Counted from the first letter of the stretch, positions 1 to 7,836 are shown. The stretch: 15,295 nt of DNA from Dokdonella_A sp039926025 (GCA_039926025.1 JBDSXV010000191.1:1-15295); one strand, 5' to 3'. Numbers and translations are program-made. Notes: generated by a model from the sequence alone, not told the origin.

Positions 1-1095
1 TTGTCCGCAGCGGCGTATGAGCTGGGTGGAACCACCTTGACTCCCGGGGTTTATAAAATCGGGGCGGCTGCGACCTTGGCTTCCCCGGTTACGCTAAATG
101 CCCAAGGCGACCCGAACGCTGTTTTTATCATCCATATCGTGGGAGCCCTCGGCGCAACGGCGGCCGTGGGTAATGTGGTGTTGGCCAATAACGCTCACAG
201 CAGAAATATTTATTGGATCGTCGAAGGGGCTGTTTCCATGGGTGCAGGTACGCACATGGAGGGAACAGTGCTCGGAGGAGCAGCGGTCGCCTTTGGTGCG
301 GGCACAACCCTGAGCGGTAGAGCGATGGCCGGCTCAACGGCGGGTACCATCGCTTTGGCCACTTCGCTTTCAGCACCTCCTCTTCCGCCGGTCCCGGTGG
401 GCGGCCGGATCTGGCTCGACACGAGCGCCGACGGCATACAAGGTCCAACTGAAACCACCGGGTTCGCGAACGTGCCGGTCGCCCTGCTGCAGGTGGTTGC
501 CGACGGTCTGCCTGTCGACCTTGGAACGGCTGCTGCTTTCGGTGCACTTGCCGGTGGCGCTATCTCCGGAACCGGCAGTGTTGCTGGCGATGTGGGGTCC
601 GGTACGGGCGCCATCGCGCCGGCCATAACCTCGACAGGAACAATTTACCCCAGCGGCGCTCCTGTGGTCATGACCGCGTTGAACGATTTTGCGACCGCGT
701 ACAACGCGGCCAAGAACCGGCCAAGTGTTCTATTGTCCGCTGCGGCGTATGAGCTCGGCGGAAGTACTTTGACGCCAGGGGCCTATAAAATCGGGGCGGC
801 GGCTACGTTAGCTACCCCGGTTACGCTGGATGCGGGAGGCGACCCCGATGCTGTTTTCGTCATACAAATCGTCGGCGCATTCGGTACGACTGCGGCCACA
901 GGCAACGTGGTTCTGGCCAATGCAGCTCAAAGCAGGAATGTTTTCTGGGCGGTCGAAGGGGCGGTTTCCGTGGGCGCAGGTTCGCACGTGGAGGGAACGA
1001 TACTCGGAGGAGCGGCGATCACATTCGGTGCAGGCGCAACCTTGAACGGTCGCGCGTTGGCAGGTACGGCGGCGGGCACGGTCGCCTTGGCCACG
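1..1095 (+). repeat. In-frame direct repeat, two 363-nt units (1-363 and 733-1095)
   Basis: The two units are offset by exactly 732 nt (244 codons) with no gap. Residues 2-121 and 246-365 match at about 92 of 120 positions by hand alignment. The repeat is an internal duplication of the DUF3494 domain. The second domain has another 72 or so N-terminal residues (from 173) whose counterpart in the first copy would lie upstream of the window. Confidence 0.85.
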
Positions 1096-1740
1096 ACTGC
1101 AATTTCGGTAGTGCCAGGAACGCCTCCGGTGGTACATCCGCCGTCAAATGTCATCGCCAGCACCGTGACCGATGCGAACGGGAACTATCGGTTCGATACG
1201 GTGCAACCACCGGGCACGTATGTCATCCGCTGGAATCTTTCGAGCATCTCAACAACGGATTTCCTTGTCACTGCGGCCAATCAGGGCGGCAACGATGCGC
1301 TCGACAGCGATGGCGTAACCGGCGACGTGGGCGGATTTGTGTATACCGCGGAGATGGAGATTCTGGGCGGAACAACCAACCTCGATGTCGACCTCGGCCT
1401 GGTCGCGACGCTCCCGTCGATCAAGTTGGCGGCATTGAACGACCTGACCGCGGCTCTGCTGACCCATCTGCTCGTGAGTGACTACACAGCGGAGAACTGG
1501 AAGGCATTGAATGCGGCCAAGGCCAATGGCGACCTGACGATCAATGCGGCGACCGATCCGGCTGGCGTAGCGGCGGCCAGGGCAGCGGCGCTGACGGCGA
1601 TGGATGCAGTGCCGACGTTTTCCGACGCACTCCAGCGATTACCAAGACGGCATCTGGTCGAGTGTGCGTTGAGACGGCCGGTGAACTACCAGCCGAGCGG
1701 CAGGTCGCGAGGCGCATCGCCCGGGGAAGGGCGAGGTTAA
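1..1740 (+). CDS. Surface protein with two ice-binding-type (DUF3494) domains and a split SdrD-B-like domain; 5' end missing
   Basis: The reading frame is open at the window edge, so the TTG at position 1 is probably internal; numbering here is from that codon. Residues 2-121 are the C-terminal two thirds of a DUF3494 domain (AYELGGTTLTPGVYKIG, GDPNAVFI, ending GRAMAG..IALAT). Residues 134-166 look like the first strands of an SdrD-B/Cna-B-like domain (RIWLDTSADGIQ). Residues 173-366 are a complete second DUF3494 domain. Residues 385-463 look like the rest of the SdrD-B domain (TVTDANGNYRF, ANQGGNDALDSD, LDVDLGL). Residues 470-534 resemble FIVAR-type helical repeats (SDYTAENWKALNAAK). Known for the family: DUF3494 domains bind ice or act in secreted adhesins. 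Ice binding here is not shown. The last 45 residues are Arg-rich and unlike the rest, so the native C-terminus may be lost. The gene may stand alone; the next gene converges on it. Confidence 0.85.
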   Translation: MSAAAYELGGTTLTPGVYKIGAAATLASPVTLNAQGDPNAVFIIHIVGALGATAAVGNVVLANNAHSRNIYWIVEGAVSMGAGTHMEGTVLGGAAVAFGAGTTLSGRAMAGSTAGTIALATSLSAPPLPPVPVGGRIWLDTSADGIQGPTETTGFANVPVALLQVVADGLPVDLGTAAAFGALAGGAISGTGSVAGDVGSGTGAIAPAITSTGTIYPSGAPVVMTALNDFATAYNAAKNRPSVLLSAAAYELGGSTLTPGAYKIGAAATLATPVTLDAGGDPDAVFVIQIVGAFGTTAATGNVVLANAAQSRNVFWAVEGAVSVGAGSHVEGTILGGAAITFGAGATLNGRALAGTAAGTVALATTAISVVPGTPPVVHPPSNVIASTVTDANGNYRFDTVQPPGTYVIRWNLSSISTTDFLVTAANQGGNDALDSDGVTGDVGGFVYTAEMEILGGTTNLDVDLGLVATLPSIKLAALNDLTAALLTHLLVSDYTAENWKALNAAKANGDLTINAATDPAGVAAARAAALTAMDAVPTFSDALQRLPRRHLVECALRRPVNYQPSGRSRGASPGEGRG

Positions 1741-1793
1741 GTACGTCCGTCGCTGAGGTTTGTGCTCCCCTTCGAGGGGTGAGTCGGGCTTTG

Positions 1794-1809
1794 GCGCGGC
1801 ATGCCGCGC
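1794..1809. repeat. Perfect 16-bp palindrome gcgcggcatgccgcgc
   Basis: The sequence equals its own reverse complement over 16 bp. It lies 54 nt after the stop codon of the DUF3494 gene. No T tract follows, so it is not a classical terminator; it may be part of a dispersed intergenic repeat. Confidence 0.6.
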
Positions 1810-1900
1810 GCCGGCGAACGGCTGCACATGGATGTGCAGACCGGGCTTTCGGACAGGATGGTCGAGATTGGGTGAGATGGTGTCGCGCTCGGCAATAAGC

Positions 1901-1924
1901 ATCGCGGCTGAAGCCGCTCCCACA
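1901..1924. repeat. REP-like palindromic element (GCGGCT-GA-AGCCGC core)
   Basis: Stem gcggct (1904-1909) pairs with agccgc (1912-1917) across a 2-nt loop, followed by tcccaca. Read on the minus strand this is tgtgggagcggcttcagccgcgat, a form I recognise as widespread between genes of Xanthomonadales and Pseudomonas. Such REPs are moved by RAYT transposases, and a RAYT remnant lies elsewhere in this window. Confidence 0.6.
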
Positions 1925-2265
1925 GCATCGCGAGTGCCATCTTCCGACCCGCCGTCGCGAAAACCTACACCGACCCAATGATGTCGCTCGCCGCAGCAGA
2001 TTGACCAAGCCCGAGCCGCGCCGCTTCCAGCCTGAATCGTGCCCACACGACCCGCACCGGTTCGCCCGTTCTTCGCGCATGGACGCACGTTGAATACGCG
2101 GTCGCAGGGCGGGCATATTTGGGGGCACGTCTACGGCGATACGGTAAGTTTTTTTCTTTTTTAAATGACTATGTCACTATTTCGAGTCCGTCTTGGGGCC
2201 GTTGCAACCGAAGCCTTGCACGGATGCAGCGCTTTTTACAGGCACTCGTGCGTGCTAAATACAAC

Positions 2266-2287
2266 GCCGGCGCACCTACGCGCCGGC
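2266..2287 (-). terminator. Hairpin terminator-like structure after the minus-strand beta-helix gene
   Basis: gccggcgc (2266-2273) and gcgccggc (2280-2287) form a perfect 8-bp GC stem with a 6-nt loop, 14 nt beyond the stop codon of the minus-strand gene. On that strand it is followed by gttgtattta, only weakly U-rich, so intrinsic termination is likely but not certain. Confidence 0.55.
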
Positions 2288-2301
2288 AGTGAAAACCTGA
2301 G

Positions 2302-4314
2302 CTACTGATCGAAACCGTTCTCGAAGATAGTGTCCGCACTGACTCCTTGCCCGATCAAGATCGCACTCAACGGACTATTCGACGCCGATCCGCTGAACGT
2401 CACGAAGGCGAGCGTGTCGCCGATGACTGTCGGATTAAAGCGGATATTGATCGTGCAGCTTTCCAATGGATCGAGCATGGTGGGGCAGGTGTCCACGACC
2501 AAGTAAGGACTCGATTGCGGCGCGAGACCGACGCTGGCGAGATTCATCGACTGGCCGCCAGCGTTGGTTATCGTGATAGGTTGAAATGGTGTCGAAGTGC
2601 CCACGGGGGTACTGCCAAAGTTGATCGAGGTTGCCGATAGCACGAGGAATGCTGAAGCGCCAACCACATTCAAGACCACCGTGCGGTTGTCTTCGTAGGG
2701 ATGCATGTCGTCGGCGCCTTGATCGACGAGATGCAACACCAGGTTATCGTTGCCACCGAACCCCAAAGCCGGCGTATAGACGAACAGCTTGAACGCGGCA
2801 CTTACTGCATCGATGCTTCCGCTGCACGTGACCAGCGCCGCACCACCCGACACGCACTGCACGTCAGTCAGGGCCGGCGCCTGCAGGCTGCCATGACTGA
2901 CCGATGCGGTGAGGGTGAGCGCGCCGAGATACGCGTCGGCATCGCCGACGCCGAATGCAGCGCCCAGTGCAATCGATGCGTCGTGCGGAACGTTCACTGC
3001 GGCCGGCGCCAGAACAGACGGTGCCTGGTTCACCACATACTCGACCGCGCCCAGATCGCAATTGCCGGACTGCACGCCGCCGTACTGTGGTCGCGGCACA
3101 AGGCGTGCGTCGAGGCTCAGCGGTGTAGCTTCCGGAATATTGTCGCAAACGACGGCTGCATCGATGACCGGATTGCCCGGTAGCGGCGGTCGGGTCGGTG
3201 CGAATCCGCCGCCGTAATAGCCGAGCGCGCGTACGCCGCCCGTGCGCACTTCGAACGTGGGACACGTATTGTCATCGGCCATGTTGATCGACGAAAACAC
3301 ATCGAACGCGTTATCGAGTCCGGCGCAATTGGCCACCGGTCCCGCGCCCAGATGGTTGAACCAGTTGCCTTGCAGATACATCTTGGTCGCGGGATTGGAT
3401 TTGCGCAGCACCGCGCCGTCCATCGATGCGCTGTTGCTGGTAAAGGTGTTGTGAACCAGGATCACGCTGCCGAGCGTCTGCGTGACCAGCAACGCCGGGC
3501 TGAGGCTGCTGTTGTCGAACGTGTTGTTGATCAGCGCGACTTTGCGATCGGCTATTGGACTGCTATCGCCTACGGGCTCAATCAGACTCAGCGCTGCGCC
3601 CGTTTGGCCTTCGCTGTAAGCAAATGTGCTGCGCTCGATGCGCAGTTGCTGGGCGGACGAACGCAAGGCACCCCCCACCGGCGGGTTCAATCCATTGTAG
3701 GGATAGATTCCATTGTCGGAAAAGTAACTGTCGCGGATGGTCACCTTGCTTCCCATATCCAGAAACAACGCGCCACCCAAAAACGAATGGTTGCGGTTGA
3801 ACGTGACGCGATCCAGGGTCAGCTCGCTACCGCGAAACTCCATCGCGCTGGCAACCGCACTGGAGCAGCCTTCCTCGAAGGTCAGCTCGCTGATGGTCAT
3901 GCGCAGGTCTGGCGCCCTCACTTTCAGAAACGACAGACGCCCGGTGATACCGACCTGCGCGCAGCTGGTGGTGAGCGCGCGGCGGAACTTCGCGCCATTG
4001 CCTTGCACGGAAATGGCGCCGCCACCGTCAATGCCGCGCAGCGCCTCGAACTCGTTACTGAGGTTTTCGGCGTGTTCGGTGAAGTCGAACACCGCACCCG
4101 GCGGCAACACGATCACGTCGGTGTCCGTTGCACTGCCGGCAGGGCAACCCCCGGTGGCGACATTGAACTGCGCCGCATCGAATGCGGCGAAAACCGTGCA
4201 TTCATCCGGCAGCACGTGTTCGACTGAATCGGTAGTCACCTGAATGATGTTGTCCGCCAGGACCGAGCCGCTGAACAACGCGGCCAGTGCGATGAGCCAA
4301 GCTTGATGATTCAT
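2302..4314 (-). CDS. Secreted right-handed beta-helix protein with choice-of-anchor Q- and D-like regions and IFENGFDQ C-terminus
   Basis: The protein is 670 aa. The start is the ATG at 4314 because GAGGAG (4321-4326) lies 6 nt upstream and the N-terminus is a clean signal peptide (hydrophobic 5-19, likely cut VLA|DN after 20). An upstream in-frame start at 4386 would put 24 non-signal residues in front. Residues 23-70 align in pattern with a degenerate CSLREA region (CTVFAAFDAAQFN, 39-51, then GGCPAGS and DVIVLPPG). Residues 90-380 are beta-helix repeats with IxxxTF and GGAL turns. CDLGAVEY (419-426) is the end of a choice-of-anchor Q-type region. Residues 430-551 look like an Ig- or cadherin-like domain. 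Residues 555-658 match choice-of-anchor D (INFGSTPVG, CTINIRFNPT, GQGV). The end DTIFENGFDQ recalls the second beta-helix protein in the window. It is likely exported to the surface or medium; its ligand is unknown. Confidence 0.85.
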   Translation of the reverse strand: MNHQAWLIALAALFSGSVLADNIIQVTTDSVEHVLPDECTVFAAFDAAQFNVATGGCPAGSATDTDVIVLPPGAVFDFTEHAENLSNEFEALRGIDGGGAISVQGNGAKFRRALTTSCAQVGITGRLSFLKVRAPDLRMTISELTFEEGCSSAVASAMEFRGSELTLDRVTFNRNHSFLGGALFLDMGSKVTIRDSYFSDNGIYPYNGLNPPVGGALRSSAQQLRIERSTFAYSEGQTGAALSLIEPVGDSSPIADRKVALINNTFDNSSLSPALLVTQTLGSVILVHNTFTSNSASMDGAVLRKSNPATKMYLQGNWFNHLGAGPVANCAGLDNAFDVFSSINMADDNTCPTFEVRTGGVRALGYYGGGFAPTRPPLPGNPVIDAAVVCDNIPEATPLSLDARLVPRPQYGGVQSGNCDLGAVEYVVNQAPSVLAPAAVNVPHDASIALGAAFGVGDADAYLGALTLTASVSHGSLQAPALTDVQCVSGGAALVTCSGSIDAVSAAFKLFVYTPALGFGGNDNLVLHLVDQGADDMHPYEDNRTVVLNVVGASAFLVLSATSINFGSTPVGTSTPFQPITITNAGGQSMNLASVGLAPQSSPYLVVDTCPTMLDPLESCTINIRFNPTVIGDTLAFVTFSGSASNSPLSAILIGQGVSADTIFENGFDQ

Positions 4315-4462
4315 GACGTTCTCCTCGCCGCAACGGCGGCGCTTGTACCAGTAAGCGAGAAACGCAGACCAAGTCCCTAGTCCCATCTTCAGATCAGCGC
4401 GGTAGCGACAGAGGCGCCGGCAAACGTTAGGATCGCAACGGCTCGCACACGACCTGCAGACG
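4315..4462. promoter_or_regulatory. 148-bp divergent intergenic region between beta-helix gene and sigma-factor operon
   Basis: Both flanking genes are transcribed outward from here, so promoters for both should lie within it. I could not identify a convincing -35/-10 pair on either strand, which would fit use of an alternative sigma factor but does not show it. Confidence 0.5.
4321..4326 (-). promoter_or_regulatory. Ribosome binding site GAGGAG for the beta-helix gene
   Basis: GAGGAG on the minus strand ends 6 nt before the ATG at 4314. It decides the start in favour of the signal-peptide methionine over the longer frame. Confidence 0.75.
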
Positions 4463-5020
4463 ATGACTTCCGAGATCGCGCTAACCGACGCGCTGCACGC
4501 GTGGCGCAGCCATTCCGACGATGGCGCCCGTACTTTGCTTGATCGCGAAATCTATGCGGCGCTCAAGCGCATGGCGGTGGCGCGCTGGTCGGGACACGGT
4601 TCGCCGGCGACGTTTCAACCCACCGCGCTGGTCAACGAAGCGCTGGCCGGTTTGCTTGATCGCGATGTCGATTGGATCTCGCGCTCGCATTTCTTGGCGC
4701 TGGCTGCGCTGCAGATGCGCTCGATCCTGGTCGACCATTCACGTCGTCGGCAGGCGGAAAAGCATGGCGGTGGCATGCTCGCGGTATCGCTGAGTGATTC
4801 CGACCTGAGCATGGAAACTGATAGCGATTTTCTTGATCTCGATGCCGCGCTGAGCGATCTCGCCAAAGAGGAGCAACGTGGCGCACGCGCAATCGAACTG
4901 ACGTATTTCGGCGGACTCGTGGCGCGCGAGACGGCCGAGGTATTGCAGGTTAGTGTCGCCACCGTCGAAAACGATCTGGCTTATGCGCGCGCCTGGCTGA
5001 GGCAGCGGATGCGCGCATGA
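4463..5020 (+). CDS. ECF-type RNA polymerase sigma factor (Sigma70_ECF / TIGR02999 family)
   Basis: The protein is 185 aa, the usual size for the family. Residues 8-97 form region 2, with the family hallmarks FQPTALVNEA (51-60) and FLALAALQMRSILVDHSRRR (77-96) followed by QAEKHGGG. Residues 112-130 are an acidic linker. Residues 130-182 are region 4, with helix-turn-helix ETAEVLQVSVATVENDLAYARAWL (starting at 156) that would read the -35 element. In this family the sigma factor is usually encoded beside a Ser/Thr kinase instead of an anti-sigma factor, and here its stop codon overlaps the kinase start (ATGA). No strong Shine-Dalgarno precedes the ATG. The target promoters are unknown; the divergent beta-helix gene is a candidate (inference). 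Confidence 0.9.
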   Translation: MTSEIALTDALHAWRSHSDDGARTLLDREIYAALKRMAVARWSGHGSPATFQPTALVNEALAGLLDRDVDWISRSHFLALAALQMRSILVDHSRRRQAEKHGGGMLAVSLSDSDLSMETDSDFLDLDAALSDLAKEEQRGARAIELTYFGGLVARETAEVLQVSVATVENDLAYARAWLRQRMRA

Positions 5021-7836
5021 ACTCACCGACCGAAAATGCCGAAGGCCCCCAATCCGCACGCGAGTGGTTCGAAGCGGCCATGTTGCAGCCGATCGCGCAG
5101 CGCACCGGGTTCATCCGTGCGTCGGTCGACGATGCGCAGCAACGCGATGCGTTGCTGGCCCTGATCGCAGCGCACGAACAATCCCATCGTGACGACCCGA
5201 TCCTCGAGCGCATTCAGGCCGCTGCGCACAGCACGGTGGAGTCGATCACGTTGCCCGAACGTCTGGGGTCATATCGCATCGCCGGTCTTCTTGGCGAAGG
5301 CGGTATGGGAACGGTGTGGGAAGGCGTGCGCGACGATGGCGAATTTCGCAAACGCGTAGCGATCAAAATCATCCGCGGCATGCCATCGCCCGCGGCGCGC
5401 GAACGCCTCAAGCGCGAGCGCCAGGTGCTGGCCGGTCTGGAACACGCCAATATCGCGCGTCTGTACGACGGCGGCACCACACCGCAGGGCGAGCCGTATT
5501 TGATCATGGAATTTGTCGACGGCATGTCGCTCGGCCTGTGGATGGCGCAGAAGCAGCCGTCGCTTGACGCGCGTCTGGTACTGTTCGAACAGCTCTGCCG
5601 CGCCGTGCACGCCGCGCATCAGCAGATGATCGTGCACTGCGATTTGAAACCGTCGAACGTGATGGTGCGCGCCGACGGCTCGCCGGTCTTGCTCGACTTC
5701 GGTATCGCGCGACTGATCGATCCTGCCGGAAATTCCCGCACTGCGACACTCGCGGCAACGCCGGCGTACGCCAGTCCTGAACAGCTCGCCGGCCAACCGG
5801 TTACGCTCGCGTCGGATATTTTCGGGCTCGGAATCATTCTCTACGAACTGTTGGCCGGCCGCGTTCCGGATCGGCGTTCGCCGACACCTTCTTACGATGG
5901 CGAATTGCCGTCGCCGAGTTTTACTCTGAGGCACACGCGCAGCGAAACGCCGATGGCGGATATTCCGGCCGATGTCGAAAGCATCACGCGTTGCGCGATC
6001 CGCATCGATGCTGTCGCACGCTACTCGTCAGCCGCCGCTCTTGCCGACGATATCGCCCGATATCGCGCCCATTTGCCGGTTGCTGCGGCCGGTACCCACT
6101 GGCGCTACGTCACTCGAAAATTCGTGCGTCGGCATCGCATCGGCGTCGGCATTGCCGCATTGATCGCGGTCGCGCTGGTCGGGATGACGTATTCCCTCTT
6201 TTTACAACGGCAGAATGCGCTGAGTGCCGAGCGCGCCGCGCAACAGCAGGCCACCGCCGCGCGCGAAACCGCGCGCTTTCTGCAGGAACTCTACAGTGAG
6301 CTCGACCCAAAGGCCCATCCCGGCCGCTCGCTCGATGCGCGCCAATTGCTCGACCTCGGCGCCGAGCGTTTGAAAAAGCGTACCGGACTCAGCGACGAGG
6401 TGCGCGCGCGCTTGCAGGTCAGCCTGGCCGAGATCTATGACAATATCGGCAAACCCGACGCCGCACTGCAGATGGCAGAACCGGCATACAAGCAATTGCA
6501 AAAAGCGCAACCGAACGATCGCGACACGCTGGAAGCCGCGCGCCTGTATGCGATCGTGCTGATCAATGCGTCGCGGCATGCCGACTCGATTATCGTCGTC
6601 GATCAATCGCTGCCCGCCGCGATCGCATTGCAGGATGAAACATTGCAAGCCGATTTGCTCGCACTGCGCGGACTCGCGCGGCAGACGCTGGGCCGAGACG
6701 ATGCGGGCGACGAGGATTACGCAAAAGCCGATATGCTCTACCGCCGCGCCGGACAAAACGGCCTGGAGGGATTGGCCGTTTTGCTGCACCGGCGCGCGAC
6801 AGCAGCCGAGATGCGTAACGACTATGTCGGCGCACTGGAGTTGTACCAAAGATCACTGAAGCAAAAAATGCAGTTGTATGCCAGAGACGATCCGCGCGTG
6901 CTCGGCACCGTATTCGGCGTCGGCAAAACGCTGGTCGCCCTCGGGCGCAATGTCGAAGCGCGCGCGATGCTGCAAGACCTTGCCGAACGCAGCGAACGCG
7001 TGCACGGTCCGCGCACCGCGCCGGTACAACTGGCCGTTGCCGAACGCGCAGCGGCCGAACGCGATCTCGGCGATTTCGGCGCCGCTACGCGCGACCTGCA
7101 GGAAGCGTTGACGATTGATCGCCTGCTTCAGGAAAAGCGCGACACCATCCAGGCATCGCTGCACACTGGCAATCTTGCCCTGATCGCCGAACAGGTCGGC
7201 GACTACGATCATGCGATGAGTCTGATGGACGAATCGATCGCCATCCGTCGACGCATACTTGACAAGAACTCGCCATGGATCGCGCGCAGTCTGCATCAAA
7301 TTGCGCGCCTGCAACTGCTGCAGGAAAAATACGGCGACGCCGCCAGCAGCGTCGCTGATGCGCTGGTCATCCGCGTCGCGATATTGCCGCCGCTGAATCC
7401 CGAGCGCCTGCTCAGTGAAGCGTTGGCGATCGAGATCAATGCGCTGCACGGAACCCCCGACAAGGCGGCGTTGGACGCGGTGGTTGGTTCTGCGCAGAAA
7501 GTGCCATTCCCGCCGTTGAACTTGCGTATCGCCGTAGCGCGCGCGTCCGAAGCCGTCGACGCCGCAAGTGGGCGGCATCCCGCAGCGTTGCTCGCAAGCG
7601 AGCAGGAAATCGCAGCGTTGTCCGCGCGTCACCCGAAAGATCATCCGATGATCGGCTTGGCATTGCTGCGCCGCGCTGAGTTGCTCGATCGCGCGGGCAA
7701 TCACGCGGAAGCCATTGCGCAGGCACGCAGCGCAAGCGACATCCTGTTGGCGCGGACCGATATCCACTATTCGCTGCGTGCAAAGGCTGCCAGCGTCGTC
7801 GCGGCGTTGAAAGAGAATCAGGCGGCGGCGAGATGA
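5017..7836 (+). CDS. Membrane-anchored Ser/Thr protein kinase with TPR-like C-terminal half
   Basis: The protein is 939 aa. Residues 12-75 are the helical N-terminal segment typical of ECF-linked kinases (WFEAAML..R..F...). The kinase domain spans about 85-355: glycine loop GEGGMGTV (93-100), VAIKII with Lys117, catalytic loop HCDLKPSN (207-214, Asp209 and Asn214), DFG (227-229) and ATPAYASPEQL. The usual HRD arginine is Cys208, making this a non-RD kinase. A single transmembrane helix is at about 375-396 (IGVGIAALIAVALVGMTYSL), preceded by Arg/Lys, which puts the kinase in the cytoplasm and residues 400-939 in the periplasm. The C-terminal half is Ala-rich helical pairs of TPR type (for example around 590-640 and 670-710) and probably senses or binds a partner. 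It is co-translated with the sigma factor by a 4-nt overlap and probably controls its activity (known for related pairs, inferred here). Confidence 0.9.
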   Translation: MNSPTENAEGPQSAREWFEAAMLQPIAQRTGFIRASVDDAQQRDALLALIAAHEQSHRDDPILERIQAAAHSTVESITLPERLGSYRIAGLLGEGGMGTVWEGVRDDGEFRKRVAIKIIRGMPSPAARERLKRERQVLAGLEHANIARLYDGGTTPQGEPYLIMEFVDGMSLGLWMAQKQPSLDARLVLFEQLCRAVHAAHQQMIVHCDLKPSNVMVRADGSPVLLDFGIARLIDPAGNSRTATLAATPAYASPEQLAGQPVTLASDIFGLGIILYELLAGRVPDRRSPTPSYDGELPSPSFTLRHTRSETPMADIPADVESITRCAIRIDAVARYSSAAALADDIARYRAHLPVAAAGTHWRYVTRKFVRRHRIGVGIAALIAVALVGMTYSLFLQRQNALSAERAAQQQATAARETARFLQELYSELDPKAHPGRSLDARQLLDLGAERLKKRTGLSDEVRARLQVSLAEIYDNIGKPDAALQMAEPAYKQLQKAQPNDRDTLEAARLYAIVLINASRHADSIIVVDQSLPAAIALQDETLQADLLALRGLARQTLGRDDAGDEDYAKADMLYRRAGQNGLEGLAVLLHRRATAAEMRNDYVGALELYQRSLKQKMQLYARDDPRVLGTVFGVGKTLVALGRNVEARAMLQDLAERSERVHGPRTAPVQLAVAERAAAERDLGDFGAATRDLQEALTIDRLLQEKRDTIQASLHTGNLALIAEQVGDYDHAMSLMDESIAIRRRILDKNSPWIARSLHQIARLQLLQEKYGDAASSVADALVIRVAILPPLNPERLLSEALAIEINALHGTPDKAALDAVVGSAQKVPFPPLNLRIAVARASEAVDAASGRHPAALLASEQEIAALSARHPKDHPMIGLALLRRAELLDRAGNHAEAIAQARSASDILLARTDIHYSLRAKAASVVAALKENQAAAR

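Larger units (their letters stand above)
1741..2265. other. Gene-free stretch with several palindromes and a T-rich tract
   Basis: No convincing coding frame was seen; the long minus-strand frame across it is Arg/Ser/Ala-rich and contains the translated REP motif GSGFSRDA. It holds short hairpins (1767-1779, cccct/agggg; 1822-1839, ctgcacat/atgtgcag with a 2-nt loop), a perfect 16-bp palindrome (1794-1809), a REP-like element (1901-1924) and an AT-rich island with long T runs at about 2148-2163. The pattern suggests accumulated intergenic repeats. The two flanking genes converge on it. Confidence 0.55.

Noticed and set aside
1..1095. Tandem repeats considered as a CRISPR or satellite array
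   Set aside because: There are only two long units, in frame, with mostly conservative codon changes; they are duplicated protein domains.
3352..4227. 291-codon open frame on the plus strand
   Set aside because: It lies wholly antisense to the first beta-helix gene, which has a signal peptide, a ribosome site and recognisable domains. The antisense translation shows no family pattern.
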